64,000 nt of DNA from the NCBI RefSeq assembly GCF_002893625.1, contig NZ_PKMZ01000001.1, forward strand, positions 124,001 through 188,000, in the 5' to 3' direction. A program made the position numbers and the translations under genes. Position 1 is the stretch's first letter. Every line of letters begins with the position of its first letter. Below, piece after piece: positions 7,970 through 17,604 of the stretch. This DNA comes from Mangrovicella endophytica. GTDB lineage: Bacteria > Pseudomonadota > Alphaproteobacteria > Rhizobiales > Rhizobiaceae. Below the pieces are notes generated by a model. That model ran no database searches. It worked only from the letters and a program-made list of their open reading frames with translations, and had not been told where the DNA came from.

Positions 7970-9637
7970 ATGAAGGTTGAGGCGTCGACGATCGCAGTCG
8001 GACTGGTGCTTCTGATCGGCGGCTCCGCTTCCGCCCAGACGGCCGGCGACAACTTCGTCTATATCGGCCAGACCGGTGATACGAATACGATCGCCATCTC
8101 CCAGGACGGCAACGCAAACACCATCGGTGGTCCTGCCGACGGTCTTCCGCTGTCGCAGGACGGGCGCTACAACACCATCACCATCGAGCAGACGGGCTCA
8201 GGCAACGCCGTCGCCACCAACAGGCGGCAGGGCGTGCGACCAAGCCTCGGCCTGGTCGCGACGGGCACCGGCCAGGTGGGTGACCGCAACATCATCGACA
8301 TCGTCCAGGAAACGCCAATCGGCGGCCTTGCGACCAATGCGATCGAGGCGATCCAGCAGCAGACGGTTGCCGCCTTCGGCGCGGCAGCGCAGGCTGCAAA
8401 CTCGCTGGTGCTGCGCCAGGTGTCGCTCGGCATCGCGCAGACGGTGGGCCAAGTCATCCAGAAGAACACTGCGACCGGCGTAGGTGAGGGCGTCACCAAC
8501 CTCGTGACGATCAGCCAGTCCGGCGACAGCGCCGGCGCCGGCAATACGCTCGTCACCGCCTATCAGGAAGGTCAGGGTAACCGGGCCGATGTCACCCAGT
8601 CGCGCTCCGGCCAGCGGATCGAGACGGTAAACCAGAACGGCATCGGTAATGGTGCGGTTCTGGAGCAGTCGCGCGGCCTCGACAACAGCGTCCTCGCAGT
8701 GGAGCAGATCGGCCTCTTGAACGAGTTGCGGCTGCTGGAAAGCGGCTCGCGCAACATCGTCGCCAAGATCCTGCAGAACAACAGCGGCGTCGGCATCTCC
8801 GGCAACAAGGTCACGCTGACGCTTGCCGGCGACGACAATGGCGGCGACGGCTCCGGAGGGCTCGGTGCCTTTGCGCTGCTGCCGGCGAGCTGGAACATGT
8901 TCCAGGCGCTCGTCTCCCAGATCGGCGACGACAACAGCATCAGCTACGTGACCTCGGACGAGAGCGCCAAGAACCTCTACGGCTTTCTGCAGGAAGGCGA
9001 TGGCAACGGCGCCACGGGCACAGTCAGCGGTGACGACAACGAGCTCGCCATTCGTCAGGTCGGCGACGACAACGGCATGACCTTCCGCCAAGCTGGCAAT
9101 CGCAATGCCGCCGCAAGCGAATTGTGGGGCGAGCGCAACAGGCTGACGCTGACGCAGACGGGAGACGGCAACATGGCGCTGGCAACCGTCGGCTCGAAGT
9201 CTGCGGCGGGCAGCGACAACGTCCTCTCGCTGGTCCAGTCCGGCGGTGCCAATGTGGCGCAAGCCGCCGTCACCGGCGACCTCAACCGGATTCAGGTGAA
9301 CCAGACTGGTTCCGGCAATCGTGTGACGACCTCTCTTGTCGGGATCAGCAACAACGCGCCTGAGGCGGCTGTGTTTTCGGGCGATCAACTCACGGCAAGC
9401 CTCGCCGCCGGTATGAAGTCGGGCGATATCCTGCAGACCGGAAACCTCAACAGTGTCGATCTCGCTTTGACCGGAGACCTCAACGTGTTCGCCTTCTCGC
9501 AGAAGGATCAGGACAACCGGATCTATGCCATCATCTCCGGGTCCGGGAACCAGGCGGTGGTGACGCAGGCGGGGATCGGCAACGTCGCGTCCTTTTCGCA
9601 GCGCGGAAAAGGCAACGGACTTTCCATCCAGCAGTAG
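7970..9637 (+). CDS. curlin-repeat amyloid subunit 3
   Basis: Secreted curlin-type protein of 555 aa, the longest in the locus. A signal peptide (MKVEASTIAVGLVLLIGGSA, cleavage near SAQ-TAG) precedes repeats such as YIGQTGDTNTIAISQDGN and IEQTGSGN. Residues about 120-165 (GLATNAIEAIQQQTVAAFGA onward) break the repeat pattern with an Ala-rich stretch, and a region near residue 300 (LGAFALLPASWNMFQALV) is also non-repetitive. The C-terminus has the same module as curlins 1, 2 and 4 (NVFAFSQ, SGNQAVVTQ, ASFSQ). There is no duplicated promoter block in the 102-bp gap upstream, so it probably depends on read-through from curlin 2. Confidence 0.85.
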   Translation: MKVEASTIAVGLVLLIGGSASAQTAGDNFVYIGQTGDTNTIAISQDGNANTIGGPADGLPLSQDGRYNTITIEQTGSGNAVATNRRQGVRPSLGLVATGTGQVGDRNIIDIVQETPIGGLATNAIEAIQQQTVAAFGAAAQAANSLVLRQVSLGIAQTVGQVIQKNTATGVGEGVTNLVTISQSGDSAGAGNTLVTAYQEGQGNRADVTQSRSGQRIETVNQNGIGNGAVLEQSRGLDNSVLAVEQIGLLNELRLLESGSRNIVAKILQNNSGVGISGNKVTLTLAGDDNGGDGSGGLGAFALLPASWNMFQALVSQIGDDNSISYVTSDESAKNLYGFLQEGDGNGATGTVSGDDNELAIRQVGDDNGMTFRQAGNRNAAASELWGERNRLTLTQTGDGNMALATVGSKSAAGSDNVLSLVQSGGANVAQAAVTGDLNRIQVNQTGSGNRVTTSLVGISNNAPEAAVFSGDQLTASLAAGMKSGDILQTGNLNSVDLALTGDLNVFAFSQKDQDNRIYAIISGSGNQAVVTQAGIGNVASFSQRGKGNGLSIQQ

Positions 9638-9761
9638 GGTGGCGGGATCAACAACGGCAGGAAGCAGAAAAAGCAAGTTGCTTAAAATGCGAGAGATCGG
9701 CGGAAAATGACCTTAAGTCGCATGCGCCATAGTCCGGGCAAGACAAACCCGGAGCCGTTCG

Positions 9762-10262
9762 ATGAACCGAGTGCGCGCATGTCTCGCCATTGGCGCGATG
9801 CTGATGTCCTTTCCGGCCGCGGCCGAGAACTCGCTGGTGATCCTCTCCGCGCCGAACCTTCTGAATGTCGCGGATCTGACGATCACCGGCAATGGCAACC
9901 AGTTGAGCCTTCTGCAGGAGACGAGCCTCGACGCGGCGGCGGCGAACACGATCCGCGTCAGCATCTCCGGCAATGGCAATGGCGGGCCGGCGGGCTCGGT
10001 CTTCAGCGGCGCGGCACTCAGCTCGGGCCTGATGCCCGGCAGCCTGACGCAGACCGGGCAGGGCAACCTTGCCAGCCTGGACGTGATCGGATCGCGCAAT
10101 CTCTTTGCCATGCTGCAGCAGGGCAGCCACAACATGATCACCGGCTCGATCTCGGGTACGGGAAACCAGGCGGCGGTCCAGCAGTTCGGCGGCAACAACT
10201 TCGCCTCGTTTTCGCAGAGCGGAACGGGCAACAATATCAGCATCACGCAAAGGTCCCGCTAA
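9762..10262 (+). CDS. short curlin-repeat protein (possible minor subunit)
   Basis: Secreted curlin-type protein of 166 aa, close to the length of E. coli CsgA/CsgB. A signal peptide (MNRVRACLAIGAMLMSFPAA) is followed by few repeats (NLLNVADLTITGNGNQLSLLQ) and the conserved C-terminal module (FAMLQQGSHN, GTGNQAAVQQ, ASFSQSGTGN). Size and position next to the major subunits make a CsgB-like nucleator plausible, but sequence alone does not prove it. The next gene starts 32 bp downstream, suggesting one transcript. Confidence 0.8.
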   Translation: MNRVRACLAIGAMLMSFPAAAENSLVILSAPNLLNVADLTITGNGNQLSLLQETSLDAAAANTIRVSISGNGNGGPAGSVFSGAALSSGLMPGSLTQTGQGNLASLDVIGSRNLFAMLQQGSHNMITGSISGTGNQAAVQQFGGNNFASFSQSGTGNNISITQRSR

Positions 10263-10294
10263 GCCAGGGACCGTCCACTCGCAGAGGTTCCGGC

Positions 10295-11041
10295 ATGCGT
10301 CTCGCCCTTTTCGGATTGGCCATCGCCGGTGCGGTTACCGGTGTCGGCGGTTCGGCGCATGCTGACGACAACAAGCTGACGATCCTGCAGAGCGGGATCG
10401 GCAACGAGCTTGCCCTCGATCAGACGCAGGCCACCGGCAGCGAGGTGCGCGGCCTCGAACTCGGCGACTTGAACGGAGCGGGACTGCAGATCACCCCGGC
10501 CGAAGCCGCGCAGCAGCTCGGGGGCAACAACGCCGCGGATGTGACCGTCACCGGCACTGGCGACGTCTATCTCTACCAGAACAACACGGCGGGCGGTTAC
10601 CCGTCCGAAGCCTCCCGCAACACCGTTACGATCCGCGCCGAGAATGGCGGCACCGGTCTTGTGGCGCAGAACGGCTCCGGCAACACGGCCACCTTGACGG
10701 TCGGCGCCTTGAGCAGTGCCGCGGCGCTGACGGTCGGGGGACAGGCAATCGACGGCGCAATCATCCAGAACGGCAACGGGAACCGCGGCACCGTCGTGAC
10801 CGGTCTGAACACGAGCGGCCTTCTCGTCCAGAACGGCAACGGCAACCAAACCGTACTTGACGTGTCAGGATCGGCGGCCGGAACGTCGGTGGTCTACACG
10901 CAGAACGGCAACAATCTGAACTCGGCCACGGCAGCGCAAGTATACACGAATGCGCTGAACGGCACGGTCTCGGTGACGCAGACCTCCTTCGGCAGCGTTT
11001 CCACGCAGGGCACCGTCACCGTCACGCAGACAGCTCGCTGA
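10295..11041 (+). CDS. curlin-repeat protein 5
   Basis: Secreted curlin-like protein of 248 aa. The start at 10295 has AGAGG upstream and opens a signal peptide (MRLALFGLAIAGAVTGVGGS, cleavage near AHA-DDN); the longer open frame back to 9707 overlaps curlin 4 and is not used. Repeats are sparser and less regular than in the other curlins (LTILQSGIGNELALDQ, GLVAQNGSGNTATL, LLVQNGNGNQTVLD). The C-terminus ends in two TVSVTQT / TVTVTQT strands rather than the FSQ module, so it forms a separate class. Its stop codon is 13 bp before the csgH start, tying it to curli assembly. A nucleator or capping role is possible (inference). Confidence 0.8.
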   Translation: MRLALFGLAIAGAVTGVGGSAHADDNKLTILQSGIGNELALDQTQATGSEVRGLELGDLNGAGLQITPAEAAQQLGGNNAADVTVTGTGDVYLYQNNTAGGYPSEASRNTVTIRAENGGTGLVAQNGSGNTATLTVGALSSAAALTVGGQAIDGAIIQNGNGNRGTVVTGLNTSGLLVQNGNGNQTVLDVSGSAAGTSVVYTQNGNNLNSATAAQVYTNALNGTVSVTQTSFGSVSTQGTVTVTQTAR

Positions 11042-11053
11042 GGTGTGGCCGAG

Positions 11054-11449
11054 ATGAAGTCCTTGTGGAGCAGAGCTCTTGCGCTCGCAGCCCTCTTCGG
11101 TGTGGTCATGACCGGCGCAGCCGCCCGTGCTGATGAAAGCGAGGCGGCGGTGGCGACGATCGCCGTGGAACCGTCGGAGTCTGGTATCCGCCTCACTGGC
11201 CGCGCTGTTGGGCTGGCCGCCGTCGAGGTCGACGCGCGCTTGACGATCGAGCGCGTTGGCGCAGGTGGGCGGACATCCACCACGCAGGGCGGAGTGTTCA
11301 AGCTGGTGAAGGGCCAGAGCGTCGATGTCGCGACAGTTGGTCTGTCGATGGCAGCGGGCGACCACCTGTCGGCGAGGCTCGTCCTCGCCGCCAACGGCCG
11401 TCCGGTCGCGTCGAGCACCGTCGAGACGGGCCTCCAGCAGGCACAGTGA
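11054..11449 (+). CDS. csgH: curli assembly chaperone/inhibitor CsgH
   Basis: CsgH is the alphaproteobacterial counterpart of CsgC, a small periplasmic beta-sandwich protein that keeps curlin soluble before export. The product is 131 aa with a signal peptide (MKSLWSRALALAALFGVVMT, cleavage near ARA-DES) and a single beta-rich domain of about 105 aa. The ATG at 11054 is preferred over GTG 11045 because AGGTG at 11041-11045 gives good spacing and the signal peptide then starts with MKS. Features fitting the family are the VEVDARLTIERVG strand and the TTQGGVFKLVKG segment. It is last in the curlin gene string. Recognition rests on family resemblance plus context. Confidence 0.8.
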   Translation: MKSLWSRALALAALFGVVMTGAAARADESEAAVATIAVEPSESGIRLTGRAVGLAAVEVDARLTIERVGAGGRTSTTQGGVFKLVKGQSVDVATVGLSMAAGDHLSARLVLAANGRPVASSTVETGLQQAQ

Positions 11450-11545
11450 ACAGCGTGGCGTGAGCGGTCCGGCTCATCCCAAGCCAGTATCGACCAAAAG
11501 TCCGCTTCGCCGTGGGGATGGTGAAGCAAGAGGGATGGGAAAAGA

Positions 11546-12289
11546 ATGCCTCGGCGAATGAAGATGATCGGGCTCACCTTCGCAGCCGTCATGGGTGCCA
11601 TGACGGGCGCGAGCGCGCAGAGTGAAGGCGACTTCGTGGCGGCGTTTTCCGGCCACTGGCAGAGCCTTGATCCGGCTTTCTCCAATGGCGGCGCCTGCCG
11701 CATCTCGCTCGAGGGCAAGAAGACGGGCGCCACCTATGCGCTGTCGTCTGAGCATTGCGGCGGCGAGCTGTCGGGTGTGAGGGCTTGGGGAATCGTCAAC
11801 AACCAGTTGGCGCTGCTCGGCGCCGGAGACACGGTGCTGGCGCGCATGGGCGGTAACCAGGTCCGCATGAGCGGTGATACGGCCGGCGGTAAGGCGCTCG
11901 TTTTCGAGCGCGTCCAGTCGAACGCTGCGGCGGCTGCGCCGGTCGAGGCGGCACCGGATGCGAAAGGTTGTGTGTATTACGGCTACACCGCCACCTGCGC
12001 CAAGCCGGCCGACTTCGCGGCACCCGCGCCGGCGGCCAACGGAGAGCTCGCGCGCGCTTCCGTGCTGATCCAGGTGAACGCTCGTGCGGAGGCTCGACCC
12101 GATGCACCCGTGGTCTCCACCATTCCCGCCGACACGTGCGTGGTGATCGACCAGTGCACTACCGCATCGGACGGGCTCTGGTGCCGGGCGAAGGTTGCGG
12201 ACTATTCCGGTTGGATCCGCCAGAAGGCGCTTCGTCAGGGCCGTTGGCCGGTGCTGACCTTCACGAAGAGCTGCCCCAGCGCGAACTGA
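11546..12289 (+). CDS. secreted AprI/Inh-like and SH3-domain protein
   Basis: Predicted periplasmic or secreted protein of 247 aa. After a signal peptide (cleavage near ASA-QSE), residues about 35-125 resemble the AprI/Inh metalloprotease-inhibitor fold: FSGHWQSLDP, a Cys pair framing CRISLEGKKTGATYALSSEHC, a central W in VRAWGIVNNQLALLG and a final LVFERV strand. Residues about 175-235 form a bacterial SH3-like domain (VNARAEARPDAPVVSTIPA, GLWCRAKVADYSGWIRQKAL). Six further Cys suggest disulfides. It follows csgH by 96 bp on the same strand, so a curli-linked envelope role is possible but unproven. Starts at 11558 or 11564 are alternatives. Confidence 0.65.
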   Translation: MPRRMKMIGLTFAAVMGAMTGASAQSEGDFVAAFSGHWQSLDPAFSNGGACRISLEGKKTGATYALSSEHCGGELSGVRAWGIVNNQLALLGAGDTVLARMGGNQVRMSGDTAGGKALVFERVQSNAAAAAPVEAAPDAKGCVYYGYTATCAKPADFAAPAPAANGELARASVLIQVNARAEARPDAPVVSTIPADTCVVIDQCTTASDGLWCRAKVADYSGWIRQKALRQGRWPVLTFTKSCPSAN

Positions 12290-12324
12290 GCAAGCCGTAT
12301 AGTGCGTCGGCGGCCCGCAGCCGC

Positions 12325-12350
12325 GTGCCGTCGGCACAGCATACTTTTTT
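12325..12350 (+). terminator. weak candidate terminator
   Basis: A short hairpin (GTGCC-GTC-GGCAC) is followed 7 bases later by TTTTTT. It lies about 35 bp after the SH3-protein gene and could end the curli region on the plus strand. The stem is only 5 bp. Confidence 0.35.
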
Positions 12351-12511
12351 GCATCAATGCCCACAGGCGGATGTTGCCGACGGCCTTGCCGCCACTTGCG
12401 CCGTCGCATGCGGGGATCTTGGATGCGGCCGGCCGTCAGACTTGGCTGCCGGCGACGTCTTCGATCCAGATGGAGCCGGTCTTCGCCGGCTGCGTCGGCA
12501 GGACGTGGTAT

Positions 12512-12898
12512 TTACCGGCCAGGCGAGCTGCTGTGCGGATCCTGCTGGAGCGGCGTCGGCGTCAGAGGAGCAGCCTCGAGCGGGGCTGTGGATGAGGTCC
12601 TCGACGCGCCGGATGTCGGGTCGATTGGCGTCGGCGCCTCCGCCTGTTCGCCCTCATCAAGCGGCTCTGCTTCCGGCGGTGCCACGATCGTGCCGCAGGA
12701 CGCTATCTGCTGACTGGGCTCGTCGGCCGCAGTCGTAGCCTCATCATCGGCCGCGGGCGGTGTGCAGGTCTCGACCCCATCTTGAAGTTGCTGCGCAGCA
12801 GCAGGCTGCAGATGCGCTCCTGGCGTCCAGATTGGAGCCGCAGCGATAATGGCAGCGCCCGCGAAAAGCAGGCCTATGTGTCTGAGCGTGGACATCAT
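12512..12898 (-). CDS. small secreted Pro/Ala/Glu-rich protein
   Basis: Hypothetical protein of about 128 aa, function unknown. The ATG at 12898 is chosen because CGGAAG precedes it and it opens a signal peptide (MMSTLRHIGLLFAGAAIIAA, cleavage near AAA-QQL); the open frame runs back to 12949. The mature part is low complexity, rich in Pro, Ala, Glu, Thr and Ser, with two Cys (VETCTPP, IASCGT), probably disordered. It is transcribed toward the curli cluster and away from the Crp-type regulator. The codon pattern and signal peptide support a real gene, but no family is recognised. Confidence 0.5.
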   Translation of the reverse strand: MMSTLRHIGLLFAGAAIIAAAPIWTPGAHLQPAAAQQLQDGVETCTPPAADDEATTAADEPSQQIASCGTIVAPPEAEPLDEGEQAEAPTPIDPTSGASRTSSTAPLEAAPLTPTPLQQDPHSSSPGR

Positions 12899-13281
12899 CT
12901 GACTTCCGTTCGCAGCGACGTCAGTGTCGACTTGCCGCTGACTGTCCATAACTGTCAGAGCACCTCAAGGTTCATCCTGAAGACGGAATGATGCCGTTCG
13001 ACGCCGCCCGGGGTCAGGTCGTCTGATCCGATGTTGACGTCCCGACTGTGGCGAGATCCAAGAGATGCACGTCCAGCCGCTTCTGTCGGAGAACCGCGCC
13101 CGTGCCTCCGTGTTTCGCGCCCGGCGAAAGATGGGCTCGGGGCCGCCCGGTAATCCGTCCGGCCGATGGAAGAACCGGCCAGTCGCGTCAGCCGTCTACA
13201 CATGTGTTAACGCGCCAACTTTTTTGTGAGCTATCCTTATGGCTGCGCCGACTGTCTCGGCGAACCGCGAAGGGCGCCAAG
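12899..13281. other. 383-bp divergent intergenic region
   Basis: Separates the minus-strand secreted protein gene from the plus-strand Crp-type regulator and must carry both promoters. A GTTAACGC at about 13206 repeats a motif found downstream of the two curlin promoters, but one short match may be chance. I see no gene, hairpin or repeat of note. Confidence 0.5.
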
Positions 13282-14036
13282 ATGACACCTCCTCCCGCGA
13301 GTGCGCAGTCGCTCTTCCTCCGGCGACTGCAGCGCAACTCGATCCTCACGACTGACGAGCAGCAGGCGGTTCTCAAGCTCGATGGGGTCGTTCTCCAGGT
13401 CGGTGCCAACGAGGAGATCGTCGCGCCCGAAATAATGGCGGACCATGCGATCTTGGTCTCGGCCGGCTGCCTCGGCCGCACGGACTATACGAAGAACGGT
13501 CTGCGCCAGATCACGGCACTCTACATTCCCGGCGACATGGCCGACCTTCAAACGGTAATTTCGCCGCTGACCCAGTCGGGGATCGCGGCGATCAGCGCTT
13601 CGACCGTGATCTGCATTCCTCACAGGTCGCTGCGGAGCCTCGGCGCAGATCTGCCGAATGTCGGCTTGGCATTCTGGCGAGACACGACGGTCGACACCGC
13701 GATCCTTGCCAAATGGGTCGCCAATATAGGCCGCAAGCCAGCGCTTTCGCGCGTCGCGCATCTCCTGTGCGAGATGGGTCTGAGAATGGAGCGAGTCGGC
13801 CTCGGCGATCGGCAGAACTATCTTCTGCAGATCACGCAGGAGCAGCTTGGTGACGCGATGGGACTAACGTCGGTTCACGTCAACCGCATGTTGCAGCAGC
13901 TGCGCGCCAATGCGTTAATCACGACGCACGGGCACATGATCCTCATCCCGGATGGGACCGTCTCACCTCTCTTGCCGAGTTCACGCCGAGCTTCCTGTCG
14001 AGCAGCAAGCCAGAGGCTGAGGCTTACCCGCACTGA
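13282..14036 (+). CDS. Crp/Fnr-family regulator with a C-terminal frameshift
   Basis: Cyclic-nucleotide-binding-type transcription factor. Residues 1-140 form the effector domain (HAILVSAGCLGRTDYTKNGL, TALYIPGDMADLQTV) and residues about 150-225 the helix-turn-helix (ITQEQLGDAMGLTSVHVNRM). It lacks the FNR cysteine cluster. As written, the frame runs on to 14160 with an Arg-rich tail unlike the family. One missing base near 13953 (GATGGGACC where GATTGGGACC is expected) would restore DWDRLTSLAEF and a normal end at the TGA 14034-14036, giving about 251 aa. This is a sequencing error or a recent mutation; the DNA-binding core is unaffected. The ATG at 13282 is used although the frame is open further upstream. 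Confidence 0.8.
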
Positions 14037-14497
14037 TTTCGTAACCAGACCTCCAGCGCCTCATCCCGTCGTGCTGCCCCTCAGGAGAGCGGCGCGGCGC
14101 GACGGCTCCGAAGGGCTGCATGATCGGCTCGGCCGCCGCCTGTTTGGCATCCTTGCCTGATGCTGAGCTCCTCAAGCGCCGCCCGCAGACGTGACGGAGT
14201 TTCAGATGCGCAGCTAGGCCTCTGTCCACCGGCGGGCATGGAGGTCCTTTGCCACGACGAGGCGTGGCGAAGGCGCGGTGAAGGCTCGGTGCGGAGTGCC
14301 AGGGGGAGCCGCAGGGCAGCCCGAGCGGCTGCCAGACGTTATTGTCGGTGGCAGGATCATCGGTGCGGATGGTCAGCTCCAGCCGAGCTTGTCGGGCCGG
14401 CTGGGCTCCCATCGGATGCGAAGATGCCGAGGTCGGCACCTCCCGTGCCGGAGCGCCTGGAGGCGGCCCGCCACGGAAGAGTTCATGTCTCGCTCAG
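14037..14497. other. 461-bp intergenic region without a convincing gene
   Basis: Lies between convergently oriented genes (Crp-type regulator, plus; SIS protein, minus). Open frames occur on both strands, but none has family resemblance, a good ribosome binding site or a signal peptide. No clear intrinsic terminator was found. Confidence 0.4.
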
Positions 14498-15496
14498 TCA
14501 GGCCGCCGCAGCGACGATCTTGGTGTCGTTCTGCCGGTAGCGGAACTTGACGTCGGTCAGGCCCGCCGCATCCGACAGGGTGGCCGCCAGGAGCTGCGGC
14601 GCGAAGATGTCGGCAAGGCCCTGCATGACCCGGTTCTCGAAGGCGGGCACCCGGATCACCGTCAACGTGTCTCCATCGGTGATCGCCGCATCCGAGGTCA
14701 CCAGCAGAGACGGACAGCCGATCGCCTCCAGGTTGCGGGCGAGCTCGACCTCGCGTCCGCGGCCGAAGAGAACGACGCCGGTGGTCTCGTCCATCGATTC
14801 CATCGGCCCGTGGAGATAGTGCCGCGTTTCATAGGCCGAAGCGGGAATGCGCGCGGCCTCCCGGATGAGGAGCGAGGCGCCGTCGGCGGTGCCGAGCGCC
14901 GAGCCGGTACCGACGCAGTCGATGGCGCGGCGCTTGGCGAACAGCTTGTCGAGGCGGCCCATCTTCTCGCCCGCGGCGGCCAGCACCGAGCTGGCGAGGC
15001 CAGGCACGCCGGACCAGTCCTCCGACACGCCCGTGATCGCGTCGCAAACGAGGCCGGCAGCAAGGAGCGTCGCCGTGTATCCGGTGCTGGACGGCGTTGC
15101 GTCCGACCCGTTGGCGAGGCGAACGTGATGCGTCGCCGCTTCTGCCAGCGGGCTTGCCGGATCGTTGGTGATGGCGATGCTGCGCGCCTTCGGCAGGCGG
15201 CGAAGGGCCTCCACGGTCTCGACGCTGCGGCCACGGTGCGACAGGGCGACCACCGTGTCGGCGAGGTCGAGCCCGTCCATCATCTCGCCGGAGCGGATCG
15301 CGAAAGCCCGCTTGCCGCGCCGCTGAAGCTCGCCGGCCACGACAACGGCTGCCGCGAAGCTCGCCCCGATGCCGGTCACTGCGATCAGTCCATTGCCGAG
15401 AGCGGAAAGGTTCTGGCCGGCGATCTCATCCTGGGCGGCCTTCAGGCTGTCGGCCAGGGATTCAGTCTGACGGGCGATGGTGGATCTGTAGCTCAT
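14498..15496 (-). CDS. SIS-domain sugar-phosphate isomerase/deaminase
   Basis: Double SIS-domain protein of 332 aa, a family acting on phosphorylated amino sugars (AgaS/GlmS-isomerase/NagB-II types). The first SIS domain (about 30-165) shows the phosphate-binding pattern GIGASFAAAVV and ALSHRGRSVETVEAL; the second (about 185-315) shows CVGTGSALGTADGASLLI and YLHGPMESMDE, where the HGP motif is typical of GlmS-like isomerases. It is the last gene of the operon, overlapping the kinase stop by 4 nt (ATGA). A likely role is converting a kinase-made amino-sugar phosphate to a glycolytic intermediate. The exact substrate is unknown. Confidence 0.8.
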   Translation of the reverse strand: MSYRSTIARQTESLADSLKAAQDEIAGQNLSALGNGLIAVTGIGASFAAAVVVAGELQRRGKRAFAIRSGEMMDGLDLADTVVALSHRGRSVETVEALRRLPKARSIAITNDPASPLAEAATHHVRLANGSDATPSSTGYTATLLAAGLVCDAITGVSEDWSGVPGLASSVLAAAGEKMGRLDKLFAKRRAIDCVGTGSALGTADGASLLIREAARIPASAYETRHYLHGPMESMDETTGVVLFGRGREVELARNLEAIGCPSLLVTSDAAITDGDTLTVIRVPAFENRVMQGLADIFAPQLLAATLSDAAGLTDVKFRYRQNDTKIVAAAA

Positions 15497-16467
15497 CCGT
15501 TTGCCTTTGCTGCCATGTCGATGAAGGCCGCAGGCGCCTTATGCCCCGCGAGCCCGAGAGCGGCCCGCCTGCGGGCCAGGAAGCAGGCGCCCTCGACGGG
15601 GGCGCCCGCGAAAAGTCGCGCGGCGACGCGGCCTTGGCAGGCTGCCTCCAGACCGCGAGAAAAGGCTTTCCAGAGGCTCGGTTGCGCGACGATCACGCTG
15701 CCGCCGGCGACCACCGTATCGGCGCGGACACCGCGTGCCTCTAAACTCGCCACGAGGTCGGCGAGCGCTCGTCCCCCGTCCTCGACGACCTTTGCCGCGA
15801 GCGCCGAGCCTTCGCGCTCGGCCTCGAAGACGAGCCGGGCATGGGCGCCGAGCGCTGCGGCCGAGCCGATCTGCGCGAGCCGGCTGCCGATACGGGCGGG
15901 AGAGGGAATCTCCAGCGCCGCAAAGAGGCGGCGGGCAAGCGGATCATCCTCCGAGCCGCCCCGGTCGAGGTGGTGTGCGACGGCTCGTGCTGCCTCGCGC
16001 ACCAGGCTCGCGGCGCTTCCCTCGTCGCCGATGATCCAGCCCCATCCGCCCGCGACATGCATCTGCCCGGCGCTGTCCCGGCAGACGGCAATGGAGCCGG
16101 TGCCCGCCACGAGGCCTATGGCATGTTCCAGGCCGAGCGCTGCCGGCATGAGCTCGGCGTCGTTGACCACCTGAACCGGACAGGCGCTGACCGGCAGGAA
16201 TGCCGCTTCGAAGGCCTCGCATTCGGCGCCGTCGTCGCAGCCATGCGCGCCCACCGCGATCGCGGCGACAGGGTCGCCGGCGGCAAGCTCGGTGACGAGG
16301 CCGATCAAAGCCGTCGCGTCGAACGCCCAGTCGCGCTTGCGCCAGTCCTGGCTCGGCAGGACGCGGTCACGCCGGCCCTCCGGCCCTTCCAACCGCAGAT
16401 GCGTCTTGGTCCCGCCGATGTCGATGCCGACGATACGGGCCGGAAACACCGGTCCGGAAGCGGTCAT
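15493..16467 (-). CDS. BadF/BadG-type sugar kinase (GlcNAc kinase-like)
   Basis: Kinase of the actin-like ATPase superfamily, 324 aa. ATP-binding landmarks are PHOSPHATE 1 (VGIDIGGTKTHLRL), GLVAGTGSIAV with WGWIIGDEGSAA, and a late ADENOSINE motif (TVVAGGSVIV). The BadF/NagK subfamily phosphorylates N-acetylglucosamine or related sugars. The start ATG 16467 lies 8 bp after the transporter ATPase stop; the longer frame to 16551 would overlap that gene. It belongs to the 20714-14498 operon with a sugar transporter and a SIS protein, so it should phosphorylate the imported sugar. Confidence 0.85.
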   Translation of the reverse strand: MTASGPVFPARIVGIDIGGTKTHLRLEGPEGRRDRVLPSQDWRKRDWAFDATALIGLVTELAAGDPVAAIAVGAHGCDDGAECEAFEAAFLPVSACPVQVVNDAELMPAALGLEHAIGLVAGTGSIAVCRDSAGQMHVAGGWGWIIGDEGSAASLVREAARAVAHHLDRGGSEDDPLARRLFAALEIPSPARIGSRLAQIGSAAALGAHARLVFEAEREGSALAAKVVEDGGRALADLVASLEARGVRADTVVAGGSVIVAQPSLWKAFSRGLEAACQGRVAARLFAGAPVEGACFLARRRAALGLAGHKAPAAFIDMAAKANG

Positions 16468-16474
16468 GGCGTCC

Positions 16475-17581
<1,107 letters not shown>

Positions 17582-17604
17582 CCGATGATCCTCGATTGTT
17601 CCGA

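Noticed and set aside
12290-12738. Plus-strand extension of a frame past the SH3-protein gene
   Set aside because: The frame has no homology and overlaps the opposite-strand secreted protein gene, which has a signal peptide and a ribosome binding site.
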